The notes below the pieces were generated by a model. The model saw nothing but the letters and a program-made list of their open reading frames with translations. It was not told the origin of the DNA and did no database searches. The position numbers and the translations under genes are program-made. A stretch of 64,000 nucleotides of DNA from an uncultured Marinomonas sp. (lineage in GTDB: Bacteria; Pseudomonadota; Gammaproteobacteria; Pseudomonadales; Marinomonadaceae), in assembly GCA_947493575.1 (NCBI GenBank), contig CANLRQ010000009.1:53366-117365 (forward strand). The letters are read 5' to 3'. Shown here in pieces: positions 1-9,754 of this stretch; within the stretch, counting starts at the first letter, position 1, and the number at the start of each line of letters is the position of its first letter.

Positions 1-1512
1 TTCCATGGAAATTGGTTCTTTAGCGATTTTCAGAACTTTACGGATTTTGTCTTCCGGCATGTCCATTCGTACTGCTAATTCTTCAGGTGTTGCCTCGCGT
101 CCCATCTCTTGTAACATTTGGCGAGAAATGCGATTCAATTTGTTGATCGTTTCTATCATATGTACTGGGATACGTATTGTTCTTGCTTGATCGGCAATAG
201 AACGAGTAATCGCCTGACGAATCCACCATGTTGCATAGGTCGAGAACTTATAACCGCGACGATATTCAAATTTATCGACGGCTTTCATTAGGCCAATATT
301 GCCTTCTTGAATTAAGTCCAGGAACTGTAGTCCACGGTTAGTATATTTTTTCGCAATCGAGATAACCAAACGTAAATTGGCTTCAACCATTTCTTTTTTC
401 GCACGACGAGCACGTGTCTCACCAATAGAAATTCGGCGGTTGATTTCTTTTAGTTGAGTTATGGTTAAACCGCTGTCTTTTGCAATGTTACGAAGCTTTC
501 GCTGGCTGCGCATAAATTCAGCTTCGTTCTCTTGTAGTCTGCTAGAGTAGTTAGCGCCTGAATTTACTTGATCAGGGAACCAGTTGATATTAGTTTCATT
601 TCCTGGGAAACGTTTTAAAAACTCGGTTCTTGGCATGCCAGATTTACGAACGCAAACCTGCATAATATTACGTTCTTGTTCACGTACTTTATCCATACGG
701 GAGCGAACGCGATACACCAGTTCATCAAACATTTTTGGGACAAGTTTAATTGGTGCAAAGTTCAAGCTTAGTTCTTCTTGTTTTTCTTTAACAAGAGGAT
801 CTTGCCTATCTCGTGTTTCAAGAAGGACTTTTAGTTCGTTGTAAACTCGACTGATTTCGTTGAAACGAATGGCTGTCTCTTCAGGGTCAGGGCCACTTTC
901 AGTTTCTTCTTCCTCATCATCGCTTTCAGCTTCTTCGTCTTCGACTTCCTCGGCTTCTTCAGGCTCTTCGGCAACGGGCTCATCAAATATAAGTTCTTCA
1001 CCATCACCATCAATAAAGCCGCTAAAAATATCACTTAAACGACCTTCTTCTTCTTTTACCCTAGCGTATGTATTAAGTAATACATCTACCGCACCTGGAT
1101 AATAAGATATGGATGACATTACTTCGCGTGTACCTTCTTCGATACGTTTCGCAATAGCAATTTCACCTGCTCTTGTTAGTAGTTCTACTGTACCCATTTC
1201 GCGCATGTACATGCGAACAGGGTCTGTTGTGCGAGTAACATCGCCTTCTACCGCAGCAAGTGCAGCAGCAGCTTCTTCGGCGGCCGCTTCATCGGTAGAA
1301 TCACCTTCTTCCATGATAAGGCTATCTTTATCTGGAGCATATTCAGAAACCACTATGCCCATGTCATTAATCATGGCAATGATTTCTTCGACCTGTTCTG
1401 GGTCAGAAAGGTCATCAGGAAGGTGATCATTTACTTGGGAAAAGGTTAAGTAGCCCTGTTCCTTACCTTTGGCGATCAGCTCTTTGAGACGCGACTGTTG
1501 AGTGTCTGGCAT
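1..1512 (-). CDS. rpoD: RNA polymerase sigma factor RpoD (sigma-70), 3' end cut by window edge
   Basis: Housekeeping sigma factor that directs core RNA polymerase to -35/-10 promoters. The minus frame is open for 504 codons from ATG at 1512 to the window edge. The N-terminus starts [13 protein letters not shown] (region 1.1). Region 1.2 carries [11 protein letters not shown], a very acidic non-conserved stretch lies near residues 185-215, and the visible part ends at [12 protein letters not shown] in region 3. The promoter-binding region 4 (about 110 residues) lies outside the window. It sits 111 bp downstream of dnaG in the classical macromolecular synthesis operon. A weak AGG before the ATG is the only ribosome-binding signal seen. 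Identity is certain; only the C-terminus is unseen. Confidence 0.97.
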   Translation of the reverse strand, partial: MPDTQQSRLKELIAKGKEQGYLTFSQVNDHLPDDLSDPEQVEEIIAMINDMGIVVSEYAPDKDSLIMEEGDSTDEAAAEEAAAALAAVEGDVTRTTDPVRMYMREMGTVELLTRAGEIAIAKRIEEGTREVMSSISYYPGAVDVLLNTYARVKEEEGRLSDIFSGFIDGDGEELIFDEPVAEEPEEAEEVEDEEAESDDEEEETESGPDPEETAIRFNEISRVYNELKVLLETRDRQDPLVKEKQEELSLNFAPIKLVPKMFDELVYRVRSRMDKVREQERNIMQVCVRKSGMPRTEFLKRFPGNETNINWFPDQVNSGANYSSRLQENEAEFMRSQRKLRNIAKDSGLTITQLKEINRRISIGETRARRAKKEMVEANLRLVISIAKKYTNRGLQFLDLIQEGNIGLMKAVDKFEYRRGYKFSTYATWWIRQAITRSIADQARTIRIPVHMIETINKLNRISRQMLQEMGREATPEELAVRMDMPEDKIRKVLKIAKEPISME

Positions 1513-1623
1513 TCGACAACCTATCGTTTGAAATTCGTTGGGATAATAGCAAGCCGCGCATTATAGCAAGAACAAGCAGCCTTATCTAGATTCTTTATTG
1601 TTTAATATAAAGAAATGCCTGAT

Positions 1624-3561
1624 TTAAGGGCGCTTTTTCTTGCGCATTTGCTCCATCCATTGAAGAAGCTCTGTACGGCTTTCACTATCCTTTATGGTCT
1701 CTTTTCCTTGGTTTTTCAACCTCTGACTACTGGCATTAAGGCCAAGTTTTTCTTCCATGCTATCGATTACATCTTTAACTTCTTGTTTTGCATTGCTTAT
1801 TTTAAGTTTTGTATGCGCATCTGGATGATTTAATAAATACAAAATCACATCATAATTTTGACTATTTAACCAATGCCCAAGTAAATGCCCTGCATTTTTT
1901 GTAGGGTATTTATAAAAATAGCGCCATACTTTGCCAAATGTTTGTGTTTCTGGTTCGGGCTGTCGAAGTAAGGGGTCGCTTACTTCTAGCTCTTGTGCTG
2001 TTTTAGGGTGAAGTAATAAGCATAAAGTTGCATTTTCAATTTGTGATAAGGGCTTTAAGTTGTTTTGCCTTGGAAAATTGAAAGAAGGCTCGTTCTTGAA
2101 TGCGTTGTTTTTCTTCTTGGAGTAATAAGCTGGTTGGTTAATTGAATCTGGATTTTGTAAGGGGGGCGTATAATAGTTAGATGGATCGTCGTGATAAGTC
2201 GGTCCACTATCCATCGGGTAAGTAGATTCATTTGGAGTGTGTTCTTGGTGTTGGTACTTTGGTTTTTGTGTTGTGATGGAGAGTGCTTCTGAATTAATGC
2301 CTGATTGTTTTGTAAGTTGTTTAATTAGGACGGACTTTAGCGTGCATTCAGGCATTTGCTGAATATGTTTCATGGCATTTTGGGCGAACTGGGCTTCCCC
2401 TTCTTCATCGGATAGGGTGACTTCTTGCCGTGCATGATTAAATAAAACGTGTGCTAGGGAAGAAGAATCATCAAGACGATTTAAAAAGAGTTTCTTGCCT
2501 TCTTTTCTTATTAGAGAGTCTGGGTCTTCTCCTTCTGGTAGAAACAGGAAGCGAATTTGTTTTTGATCCTGCATCACGCTAAGGCTTGCTTCTAATCCTC
2601 TAATTGAAGCGGATCTACCTGCTTTATCGCCATCAAAACAGAGGGTGATCTTACTCACTAATTTGAAGAGCTTTTTAATGTGCTGGCTGTTAACCGAGGT
2701 ACCTAGTGTGGCCACTGAATAAGTAATGCCATGTTGTGCTAGCACAATGACATCCATATAGCCTTCAACCACTATTATGTGGTCTAAGGTTGGCGTGTTT
2801 TGCTTGGCTTCGTATAAGCCGTAGAGCTCTTGATTCTTGTGAAATATAGGCGTTTCAGGTGAGTTTAGGTATTTAGGTTTTTCATCTCCAAATGCTCTGC
2901 CTCCAAAAGCAATGACTCTTCCGCGAGAGTCTCTAATTGGAAACATAACTCGATCACGAAATCGATCATAAAAATGCCCAGCATTGTCTTTCTTTTCAAC
3001 TAGCATGCCAGCCTGAAAAAGGTGTTCTTGTGTTTCTGCATTCTGTGCAAGGCTTTTTAATAAATTATCCCAGCCAGGAGGAGCAAAACCTAAGCCGAAG
3101 ACTTTTGCTATTTGTCCTGAAAGGCCTCTTTCTTCGGCTAAATAGTGTTTGGTCTTTTCTTTGTCTGGGTGTGTTGTGAGCTGTTGTTGAAAGAAAGTAG
3201 CGCTTTGAGTGAGTATGTTTAATAAGCCAGCATTTTGCTCGTAACGATCTGGTGCTCCTTGATCACGAGGCACTTCTAAGCCTGCATCTTTGGCTAATAC
3301 CTCAATGGCTTCAACAAAATCTAAATGATCGTGCTCCATTAAAAAGGAGATGGAATTCCCGCCGGCACCGCAACCAAAGCAATAGTAAAACTGTTTATTT
3401 GGATTTAGGCTAAATGAAGGTGACTTTTCGTTATGGAAGGGGCATAAGGCACTATAGTTTTGCCCTGTTTTTTTTAGGCTAATACGGGACGCGACCACAT
3501 CAGTGATATCAGTTCGAGCAAGGAGTTCGTCAATAAATTGATCTGGAATACGACCCGCCAT
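1624..3561 (-). CDS. dnaG: DNA primase DnaG
   Basis: Synthesises RNA primers at the replication fork in partnership with DnaB helicase. The 645-residue length fits the family. The N-terminal zinc-binding domain has C40, H43, C61 and C64 (CPFH...CFGC). The TOPRIM catalytic core carries VVEGYMDV (E266) and CFDGDKAG (D310, D312). A low-complexity linker around residues 430-500, rich in N, P, Y and Q, separates the core from the C-terminal DnaB-interaction domain. It starts 19 bp after yqeY and is followed by rpoD. This is the standard operon position, so priming, translation and transcription genes are coupled. Confidence 0.98.
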   Translation of the reverse strand: MAGRIPDQFIDELLARTDITDVVASRISLKKTGQNYSALCPFHNEKSPSFSLNPNKQFYYCFGCGAGGNSISFLMEHDHLDFVEAIEVLAKDAGLEVPRDQGAPDRYEQNAGLLNILTQSATFFQQQLTTHPDKEKTKHYLAEERGLSGQIAKVFGLGFAPPGWDNLLKSLAQNAETQEHLFQAGMLVEKKDNAGHFYDRFRDRVMFPIRDSRGRVIAFGGRAFGDEKPKYLNSPETPIFHKNQELYGLYEAKQNTPTLDHIIVVEGYMDVIVLAQHGITYSVATLGTSVNSQHIKKLFKLVSKITLCFDGDKAGRSASIRGLEASLSVMQDQKQIRFLFLPEGEDPDSLIRKEGKKLFLNRLDDSSSLAHVLFNHARQEVTLSDEEGEAQFAQNAMKHIQQMPECTLKSVLIKQLTKQSGINSEALSITTQKPKYQHQEHTPNESTYPMDSGPTYHDDPSNYYTPPLQNPDSINQPAYYSKKKNNAFKNEPSFNFPRQNNLKPLSQIENATLCLLLHPKTAQELEVSDPLLRQPEPETQTFGKVWRYFYKYPTKNAGHLLGHWLNSQNYDVILYLLNHPDAHTKLKISNAKQEVKDVIDSMEEKLGLNASSQRLKNQGKETIKDSESRTELLQWMEQMRKKKRP

Positions 3562-3580
3562 AAAGAATGCCTTTAAATGA

Positions 3581-4027
3581 TTAGCCTAAAAGTTTTTTCA
3601 CAAGCTTACTAACTTGAGATACGTCTGCACGACCCTGTACTTGAGGCTTTACAATGGCCATAACTGCGCCCATTTGTTGCATGCTGGTTGCGCCAGTTTC
3701 AGTAATGGCTGCCTTTACCAAGTTTTCAGTTTCTTCTTCAGTCAGTGGTTGAGGTAGAAACTCGCGAATAATATTCATTTCTGCTTGCTCAACTTCCACT
3801 AGGTCTAAGCGCCCCGCATCAGTAAATTGTTGCGCAGAGTCTTTACGTTGTTTCAGCATTTTGTCTAATACAGCAAGTACACGTGCGTCATCTACTTCAA
3901 TGCGTTCGTCCACTTCTATTTTCTTGAACTCGGACATGATGGTGCGAATCACTGTAACGCGTGATTTTTCTTTTGCGCGCATAGAAGCTTTTAACTGATC
4001 AGATATGGTCTTTTTAAGTGCTGACAT
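3581..4027 (-). CDS. yqeY: GatB/YqeY domain protein
   Basis: A 148-residue stand-alone YqeY protein, homologous to the tail domain of the amidotransferase subunit GatB that contacts tRNA. Its cellular role is not settled; a tRNA-related function is usually assumed. The family-type features are the N-terminal MSALKKTISDQLK, the repeated acidic/basic helical segments and the C-terminal GRADVSQVSKLVKKLL. It lies between rpsU and dnaG, a common arrangement outside the enterics. It starts after the rpsU terminator, so its level probably depends on read-through. The start ATG at 4027 has AGGAGACC upstream on the coding strand. Confidence 0.93.
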   Translation of the reverse strand: MSALKKTISDQLKASMRAKEKSRVTVIRTIMSEFKKIEVDERIEVDDARVLAVLDKMLKQRKDSAQQFTDAGRLDLVEVEQAEMNIIREFLPQPLTEEETENLVKAAITETGATSMQQMGAVMAIVKPQVQGRADVSQVSKLVKKLLG

Positions 4028-4060
4028 TGTGGTCTCCTGACTGAGTAGTGAGTGTTTAAA

Positions 4061-4098
4061 ACAAAAAAAACGGCAAGTAAAAATACTGGCCGTTTTCT
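4061..4098 (-). terminator. Intrinsic terminator/attenuator between rpsU and yqeY
   Basis: On the minus strand an 8-bp stem AAAACGGC/GCCGTTTT (4089-4096 pairing with 4067-4074) encloses a 14-nt loop and runs into a T tract. It lies 88-118 bp past the rpsU stop codon. In E. coli a terminator in the same operon position lowers dnaG expression relative to rpsU; the same role is inferred here. Confidence 0.85.
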
Positions 4099-4183
4099 TG
4101 GTTTATCTTGAGTAAATCAAAATAAACTGACGTTTGAGAACATTTCTAAGTTTCAATTTAAATTGAACTAGAAAGTAGCAGTC

Positions 4184-4399
4184 CTAGTACAAACGTTGGA
4201 ATTTACGCTGTTCACGAGAAACTTTCTTAGCGTGACGTTTAACCGCAGCTGCAGCAGCACGTTTACGCAAAGTAGTTGGTTTTTCGTAGCATTCGCGACG
4301 ACGAACTTCAGCCAAAACGCCTGCTTTTTCGCAAGAACGTTTGAAGCGACGTAGAGCAATGTCAAATGGTTCGTTATCTTTAACTTTTACAGCTGGCAT
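4184..4399 (-). CDS. rpsU: 30S ribosomal protein S21
   Basis: Small basic ribosomal protein of the 30S subunit, 71 residues as expected. The recognisable N-terminus is [20 protein letters not shown], and the C-terminus is rich in K and R, ending [10 protein letters not shown]. It is the first gene of the macromolecular synthesis operon. AAGG stands seven bases before the ATG, and a strong sigma70-type promoter lies about 60 bp upstream. A terminator follows it, so it should be expressed well above dnaG and rpoD. Confidence 0.98.
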   Translation of the reverse strand: MPAVKVKDNEPFDIALRRFKRSCEKAGVLAEVRRRECYEKPTTLRKRAAAAAVKRHAKKVSREQRKFQRLY

Positions 4400-4455
4400 G
4401 TATTTACCTTTAAATAATTAATGTTATGAATTTTTGCGATCACAAAAACACGGGG

Positions 4456-4484
4456 ATAATACCTGTATTTTGTGGTGCTTTCAA
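4456..4484 (-). promoter_or_regulatory. Near-consensus sigma70 promoter for rpsU-yqeY-dnaG-rpoD
   Basis: On the minus strand TTGAAA (plus coordinates 4479-4484) and TATTAT (4456-4461) are separated by exactly 17 bp. They sit about 60 bp before the rpsU start. An imperfect inverted repeat, CACAAAAACA (4441-4450) against TGTATTTTGTG (4464-4474), spans the -10 and the likely start site, so it could be an operator or a leader hairpin. Promoter is prediction only. Confidence 0.75.
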
Positions 4485-4786
4485 AATATAAGAGCACTCT
4501 GTGATCGAAGTGATCTTTGTCTCTAATTTTTAGATCTGTTTCATGCTGAAATAGAATGCATAAAAGAGATATATAATTGCTTAATTGAGTCGTCCGATTC
4601 CGTATCGGAACAAAAAAAGATCACCTGCCTTTTAATTCATAATTAAAACGTGCGGTATTATAGGACTCTAGTATAGGGAAGTCTATAGGAAAACAAAAAA
4701 CAAAGGGACTCATTGAATATTGAAGGCTTATTTTATGTGATTTTCATATACAATATGTGCAAAATTATCTAAAGAGATTGATGTAA
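4485..4786. other. Divergent intergenic region rpsU/tsaD, no gene seen
   Basis: About 300 bp of AT-rich DNA upstream of tsaD. I see no open frame with a ribosome-binding site and no RNA gene. No -35/-10 pair with good spacing stands out for tsaD. GATC pairs at about 4503 and 4511 and short T/A tracts are present without an obvious pattern. Confidence 0.5.
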
Positions 4787-5827
4787 ATGATAGTGCTAGG
4801 TTTAGAAACCTCATGTGATGAAACTGGGATTGCAATTTACGATACCAATAAAGGTTTGTTATCCCATAAAATTTATTCTCAAATCGAAAAGCATGCGGAA
4901 TATGGTGGTGTTGTTCCTGAGTTAGCATCACGGGACCACATTCGAAAAACATTGCCTTTAATTGATGAGGTGTTATTGGATGCTGGCCTATCAAAACAAG
5001 AATTAGAAGGCATTGCGTTTACCAGTGGCCCTGGTTTGGCGGGTGCTCTGATGGCTGGAGCGACAATTGGACGTTCTTTGGCTTACGCCTTAAATATACC
5101 TGCCTTAGGTGTGCATCATATGGAAGGGCATTTATTGGCACCTATGTTAGAAGAGCGACAGCCCGAAATGCCTTTTATTGCTCTGCTTGTTTCGGGTGGT
5201 CATACGCAATTAGTAAGAGTGGATGGTATCGGTCAATATCGCTTATTGGGGCAATCTTTAGACGATGCTGCAGGTGAAGCATTTGATAAAGCTGCAAAAA
5301 TGATTGGTTTACCTTATCCCGGTGGTCCTTACATTGCTGCTCTAGCTAAGTCTGGACGTGCTGATTCTGGATTAAAATTTCCTCGACCTATGACAGATCG
5401 CCCAGGTTTGGATTTTAGTTTTAGTGGGTTGAAGACGGCGTTTTTAACGGCTGTTCATGCAGCATTAGACAATAACTCCTGTGATGAGCAGTTTAAAGCC
5501 GATGCAGCTTTGGCTTTTGAACAGGCAGTAGTGGACACACTTGTGATTAAATGCCGTCGCGCTTTAGAGCAAGAGTCTTTAACTCAGCTTGTTATAGCGG
5601 GTGGAGTGAGTGCTAACACTCGATTGCGAGCTCAATTGGAAAAGCAGTTAGCAAAAATGAAAGGTAATGTATTTTATGCTCGCCCAGAGTTTTGCACCGA
5701 CAATGGAGCCATGATTGCTTATGCCGGAGCGCAACGTTTATTAGCTGGCCAATCCTCTCCTTTAAATTTGACAATTCGTGCACGTTGGCCACTGTCTGAC
5801 TTACCACCAGTTAAGGAATCAAAATGA
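4787..5827 (+). CDS. tsaD: tRNA N6-adenosine threonylcarbamoyltransferase TsaD
   Basis: Transfers the threonylcarbamoyl group to A37 of tRNAs that read ANN codons, together with TsaB and TsaE. It is a 346-residue ASKHA-fold protein. The metal-binding motif HHMEGH has H111 and H115. VSGGHTQLV, the YPGGP segment and the C-terminal [12 protein letters not shown] are all family signatures. The gene is divergent from rpsU, the same relation seen in E. coli. Its last four bases overlap folB (ATGA), so the two genes are translationally linked. Confidence 0.97.
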   Translation: MIVLGLETSCDETGIAIYDTNKGLLSHKIYSQIEKHAEYGGVVPELASRDHIRKTLPLIDEVLLDAGLSKQELEGIAFTSGPGLAGALMAGATIGRSLAYALNIPALGVHHMEGHLLAPMLEERQPEMPFIALLVSGGHTQLVRVDGIGQYRLLGQSLDDAAGEAFDKAAKMIGLPYPGGPYIAALAKSGRADSGLKFPRPMTDRPGLDFSFSGLKTAFLTAVHAALDNNSCDEQFKADAALAFEQAVVDTLVIKCRRALEQESLTQLVIAGGVSANTRLRAQLEKQLAKMKGNVFYARPEFCTDNGAMIAYAGAQRLLAGQSSPLNLTIRARWPLSDLPPVKESK

Positions 5828-6177
5828 AAGACATTGTATTTATTGAAGGGTTGAAAACCGAAGCGGTTATTGGTGTGTACGATTGGGAAAAAAAAATTAA
5901 ACAGGTTTTGGTGTTTGATTTAGCAATGGAGCACGATAATCAGCTCCCTGCCGCAACCGATGATTTAAGTAAAACATTGGATTATGAAGCCATTTCAAAC
6001 TACATCACGTCTTTTTGTTCTGAACATGTTTTTGAGTTGATTGAAACCTTGGCGGAGCGCTTATGTGCTCTGTTGATAAATGATTTTAATATTAATGGAT
6101 TAACGATGACATTGAGAAAGCCCGGAGCGGTCCCATCTGCAAATGCCGTAGGGGTAAAAATATACCGTCAAAAATAG
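5824..6177 (+). CDS. folB: Dihydroneopterin aldolase FolB
   Basis: Converts 7,8-dihydroneopterin to 6-hydroxymethyl-dihydropterin in folate synthesis. The 117-residue size and the motifs [32 protein letters not shown] and the C-terminal [15 protein letters not shown] match the family; the Lys in LRKPG is the catalytic position. It overlaps tsaD by 4 bp and ends just before a bidirectional terminator. FolK or PlsY, frequent neighbours in other genomes, are not present here. Confidence 0.93.
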   Translation: MKDIVFIEGLKTEAVIGVYDWEKKIKQVLVFDLAMEHDNQLPAATDDLSKTLDYEAISNYITSFCSEHVFELIETLAERLCALLINDFNINGLTMTLRKPGAVPSANAVGVKIYRQK

Positions 6178-6241
6178 CTGATTAGGTGTTTCTATTAAAT
6201 AGTTGGCGAAGAGTGGTTGGTGAAGAGAGTAGAGAGTTTAA

Positions 6242-6278
6242 AAAAAGAGCTGATGGTGAATTCCCATCAGCTCTTTTT
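6242..6278. terminator. Bidirectional intrinsic terminator between folB and cca
   Basis: A 10-bp perfect stem GAGCTGATGG/CCATCAGCTC (6247-6256 and 6264-6273) with a 7-nt loop is flanked by AAAAA and TTTTT. It can therefore end transcription from either side. It lies between the convergent folB and cca genes. Confidence 0.92.
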
Positions 6279-6313
6279 GTCTGTGGACGGCTTTATTACT
6301 AATACATGAGTTA

Positions 6314-7411
6314 TTAACAATCATTCTGTATCAGTGGACTATTGAGAGCTTCTAGAGCGTCTTTTCTGGCTTGTTTCATTGCTAAGCCTAACTCTGCACC
6401 AGTAAATCCCTGCTTTATTAACTGACCACTGCTCACACTGGCGGCTTGAGTTCTTAAGTCTTCCCAGTCTTTTATATTGCTTCCTGTTAACTCTGAAAGT
6501 ACTTCAATTAATCGCAAATAAGGTTGAGGGCGTTTAATTGCCGACATACGAGTAAGCCATTCTTCCCATTCAGTTGTTGATAAAGGCAGTATTTTGTTGT
6601 GGGTAAATTCGCTAACTTGTAAGGCGATGTTGGCAAACTGGTTAGGTACTTTGACTCTAGCATTCAAAATCTTTAGTGAGTCTGGATGAGAATTTGAGCA
6701 TAGAAAGGCCCATTTTTGTGATGTTGTTGATTGAGAAAAACCATGCCAGTTCCGCGTATCTATAGGCCATGATAATTCAGGAAATAAGGTTTGAAGGGCG
6801 TCACATTGATGAAGTATTGAAAAAAAGCAATGTGGGTCTGGTGCTTGTAAAGCTTTCTCTAGCTCTTTCCATATTCGTTCAGACGGTAGGGTATTTAATT
6901 CACCTGAATGGCTTATTGTGCGCATGAGTTCAAGCGTTTCTGGAGCAAGGTTAAAGCCAAATTGAGCAAATCGGGCTGCAAACCGAGCCACACGTAAGAC
7001 TCGTAGGGGATCTTCAACAAAAGCACTAGAAACGTGTCTAAAGACCCGGTTTTTTATATCTTGCAATCCACCAAAAGGGTCATGGAGATTACCAAATGTG
7101 TCTTTTGCAATGGCGTTTATTGTTAAATCTCGTCGAAGCAGGTCTTCTTCTAAAGAAATTTCGGGGGAAAAATCACAAATAAAGCCAGTATAGCCAACCC
7201 CTTGTTTTTTTTCTGTTCGTGCTAAAGCATACTCTTCTTTGGTTTTTGGATGTAAAAAAACAGGAAATTGTTTGCCTACTTGGGTGTAACCTTCTGCTAA
7301 TAAATCTTCTGGAGTGGCTCCAGTTACAAGCCAATCCTTATCAATGACGTCAAGTCCGAGCAATTCATCGCGGACAGCACCACCAACTAAATACACAGTA
7401 TGTTTAGGCAT
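6314..7411 (-). CDS. cca: CCA-adding tRNA nucleotidyltransferase
   Basis: Adds or repairs the 3' CCA of tRNAs. N-terminal class II nucleotidyltransferase motifs are visible: [16 protein letters not shown] (catalytic acidic pair), [11 protein letters not shown] and [16 protein letters not shown]. At 365 residues it is shorter than E. coli Cca (412), and no C-terminal HD phosphohydrolase motif is seen. It is therefore probably the HD-less bacterial form, limited to CCA addition. It is the last gene of the lptD-to-cca run, 21 bp after glpE. Confidence 0.93.
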   Translation of the reverse strand: MPKHTVYLVGGAVRDELLGLDVIDKDWLVTGATPEDLLAEGYTQVGKQFPVFLHPKTKEEYALARTEKKQGVGYTGFICDFSPEISLEEDLLRRDLTINAIAKDTFGNLHDPFGGLQDIKNRVFRHVSSAFVEDPLRVLRVARFAARFAQFGFNLAPETLELMRTISHSGELNTLPSERIWKELEKALQAPDPHCFFSILHQCDALQTLFPELSWPIDTRNWHGFSQSTTSQKWAFLCSNSHPDSLKILNARVKVPNQFANIALQVSEFTHNKILPLSTTEWEEWLTRMSAIKRPQPYLRLIEVLSELTGSNIKDWEDLRTQAASVSSGQLIKQGFTGAELGLAMKQARKDALEALNSPLIQNDC

Positions 7412-7432
7412 TAAATAGCACTTAATGAAAAA

Positions 7433-7750
7433 TTAATTTTGTGAGCATTGCTCTGGAAAGACAGCGCTCCATTGACTGAATCCACCATTCAGCGAATAGA
7501 CGTCTTGGAAACCTTGATCTGCTAAAAATGCAGCGGCATTTTTACTGCTGTTTCCATGATAACAGCAAACAATAAGAGGTAAGGATTTGTCCGCATCATC
7601 AATATAGGCGGCAATATTGTCATTGTTAAGGCTTACTGCATTATTAATATGGCTTGTTTGAAAGCTAATGTTGTCACGAATATCGACAATTTGAGCGTCG
7701 TTTTGAATAAGAGGCAGAGCGTCATTTATGTCGATGCACTTATAAGTCAT
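7433..7750 (-). CDS. glpE: Thiosulfate sulfurtransferase GlpE (single-domain rhodanese)
   Basis: Transfers sulfane sulfur from thiosulfate to cyanide or another thiol acceptor in the cytoplasm. The 105-residue single rhodanese domain has the active-site loop CYHGNSS with catalytic C63, plus the family CH2A-like IVDIRD and the final GGFSQW. It lies 11 bp after apaH and 21 bp before cca, inside the same transcription unit. Confidence 0.93.
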   Translation of the reverse strand: MTYKCIDINDALPLIQNDAQIVDIRDNISFQTSHINNAVSLNNDNIAAYIDDADKSLPLIVCCYHGNSSKNAAAFLADQGFQDVYSLNGGFSQWSAVFPEQCSQN

Positions 7751-7761
7751 TTCAGTATCCT

Positions 7762-8574
7762 TTATAGTGAGCAGGGTGTGCTAAATAGTTGTCGGTCATC
7801 AAGGCGCATGGCAGTTAAGCTTCCTCCCCAAACACAACCAGTATCTAAAGCATGTATATTAGGGTGATTAACTTTTCCTTCAAGTGCTGCCCAGTGACCA
7901 AAAACCACTTGGCAATCTTTTGGAAGCTTTGAGGGGTAGCTAAACCAGGGTGAGTAATGCTTTTTCGCTGTACTAGGTCCTTCTTTCGATTTTAAATCCA
8001 ATTTACCTGATGCAGTACAAAACCTCATGCGAGTTAGATAATTGACAATGATCCTTAACCTCTCCATACCTGAGACGCTGTTATCCCATTGATGGGGGTC
8101 ACTGCCATACATTATATTAAAGAAATCATCTGCATGGTCACCTGTTAAGGTATCTGTTACTTCCTGCGAATAGGATAGTGTTTGTGATAAATCCCAACAT
8201 GGAGGGATACCAGCATGGGTCATAACAGTGTTTAGTGTTTGGTCAAAATAACAAAGAGGTTGGGATTGAAGCCAGTCAAGTAGCTGGTCTCTATCTGGCG
8301 CGTTAAGGATTTCTTTTAATGTATCGCTTTTCTTTAAACGGCCAAAGCCACGCGAGAGAGCAAGCAAGTGCAGATCGTGATTACCAAGTACGACTCTTGC
8401 TTTATCCCCTAATGAGTACACAAAACGAAGTGTCGCAAGTGACTCGGGCCCTCGATTAATCAAGTCCCCAGCAAACCAGAGCTGATCTTGCTCTGGGTTG
8501 TATTGAATGGTATTTAACAGATTTAGCAAGGGGGTTAAGCACCCTTGCAGATCACCAATTGCATAGGTTGCCAT
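7762..8574 (-). CDS. apaH: Symmetrical bis(5'-nucleosyl)-tetraphosphatase ApaH
   Basis: Hydrolyses Ap4A to two ADP; recent work also assigns it the removal of Np4 caps from RNA. The 270-residue calcineurin-type phosphoesterase shows its metal motifs in order: GDLQG, GDLINRGP, GNHD and a histidine in MTHAG. It sits 9 bp after apaG in the conserved rsmA-apaG-apaH order. Confidence 0.97.
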   Translation of the reverse strand: MATYAIGDLQGCLTPLLNLLNTIQYNPEQDQLWFAGDLINRGPESLATLRFVYSLGDKARVVLGNHDLHLLALSRGFGRLKKSDTLKEILNAPDRDQLLDWLQSQPLCYFDQTLNTVMTHAGIPPCWDLSQTLSYSQEVTDTLTGDHADDFFNIMYGSDPHQWDNSVSGMERLRIIVNYLTRMRFCTASGKLDLKSKEGPSTAKKHYSPWFSYPSKLPKDCQVVFGHWAALEGKVNHPNIHALDTGCVWGGSLTAMRLDDRQLFSTPCSL

Positions 8575-8583
8575 AAGCGCCTC

Positions 8584-8955
8584 TTAATGTACTTGATTCG
8601 GTACAGCAAGAGTAAATGGCTCGATGACAGCAAGAAATGTTGTGCCGTCCTCAGCAAGCATTTGATAGTTACCTTGCATCGTGCCGACAGTCGTCTTTAA
8701 TATGGCACCGCTGCTGTATTCAAATTGCTGGCCCGGTTGCAACAAAGGCTGCTCCCCGATAACGCCTTCACCTTTTACTTCTTGCACTTTTTCATCGCCA
8801 TCGGTAATGATCCAATGCCTAGAAAGAAGTTTAGCGGCTTGTTGACCTTGATTTTTGATCGTTACATGATAAGTAAAAACAAAGCGTAACTCTTCTGGGA
8901 AGGACTGCTCTTCAAGGTAATTACTGGTAACGCTGACAGTTACGTTGTTGGTCAT
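8584..8955 (-). CDS. apaG: ApaG/DUF525 family protein
   Basis: A 123-residue single-domain beta-sandwich protein of unknown biochemical role. ApaG has been linked to cobalt and magnesium handling in Salmonella. Family features are the N-terminal VTVSVTSNYLEEQS, FTYHVTIKNQG and the C-terminal MQGNYQMLAEDG. It starts one base after the rsmA stop, which implies translational coupling. Confidence 0.95.
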   Translation of the reverse strand: MTNNVTVSVTSNYLEEQSFPEELRFVFTYHVTIKNQGQQAAKLLSRHWIITDGDEKVQEVKGEGVIGEQPLLQPGQQFEYSSGAILKTTVGTMQGNYQMLAEDGTTFLAVIEPFTLAVPNQVH

Positions 8956-8956
8956 T

Positions 8957-9754
8957 TTACTGCTCTTTCTGATTTATATGATTGGTTATATTCACATAGT
9001 CGCCGACATCCAGTCTTTCAGGTCTAAGTGTTGGGTCGATACTGAGTTGCTCGAAGTCTTCATCATTCAGTACACCCTTAAAATTATTGCGAAGAGTCTT
9101 TCTGCGCTGTTGAAAGCCTATTCGAACAGTATCTTCTAATAGTTTTACATCACTTGCCACATGAGGTTGTTCTTTGTAAGGGGTCATTCTTACAATAGCA
9201 GAATCTACTTTTGGTGGTGGATCAAAGGACTCAGGGCCTACAATAAAGAGTGACTCTACTTGGCAATAATATTGAGCCATCACACTTAAGCGACCATAGA
9301 GTGAGTCTCCTGGCCTTGCAGCTAATCGATCAACTACTTCCTTTTGCAGCATAAAGTGCATATCTTCAATGTTATTTGCTTGGCTTAAAAGGTGAAAAAT
9401 AAGAGGAGTAGAAATATTATAAGGTAAGTTTCCAACCACTCGGATCGAACCATTTTCAGCTAATGAGGAAAAGTCAAATTTCATCGCATCAGCTTCGTGC
9501 ACTCTCAAATCAGGATAGCGAAATAAATTGACCTTTAGTATAGGGATCAAGTCGCGATCTAGTTCAACAACATCCATTTCTTTTGTAACACTAATAATTC
9601 CTTCAGTTAAAGCACCTTTACCTGGGCCAATTTCAACTAATCTTTGGCCTTCTTTAGGTGCAATACAGGCAACAATTCTTCGAATAACACCGTAATCATG
9701 CAGGAAGTTTTGTCCAAATCGTTTTCTTGCTTTGTGTACTTGTGGTTTGCTCAT
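8957..9754 (-). CDS. rsmA: 16S rRNA dimethyladenosine transferase RsmA (KsgA)
   Basis: Dimethylates A1518 and A1519 of 16S rRNA late in 30S assembly. The 265-residue length is typical. Visible motifs are [10 protein letters not shown] at the N-terminus, the SAM-binding [11 protein letters not shown] and the catalytic NLPYNIST, followed by the small C-terminal helical domain with QRRKTLRNN. The start overlaps the pdxA stop by four bases. Confidence 0.97.
   Translation of the reverse strand: MSKPQVHKARKRFGQNFLHDYGVIRRIVACIAPKEGQRLVEIGPGKGALTEGIISVTKEMDVVELDRDLIPILKVNLFRYPDLRVHEADAMKFDFSSLAENGSIRVVGNLPYNISTPLIFHLLSQANNIEDMHFMLQKEVVDRLAARPGDSLYGRLSVMAQYYCQVESLFIVGPESFDPPPKVDSAIVRMTPYKEQPHVASDVKLLEDTVRIGFQQRRKTLRNNFKGVLNDEDFEQLSIDPTLRPERLDVGDYVNITNHINQKEQ

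Noticed and set aside
860..1426. Plus-strand serine-rich frames over rpoD
   Set aside because: Antisense shadows of the acidic region and region 1 of sigma-70; composition follows from the complementary GAA/GAT codons.
4168..4365. Minus-strand frame overlapping rpsU in another phase
   Set aside because: Shadow of the S21 gene, which is unmistakable in the neighbouring phase.
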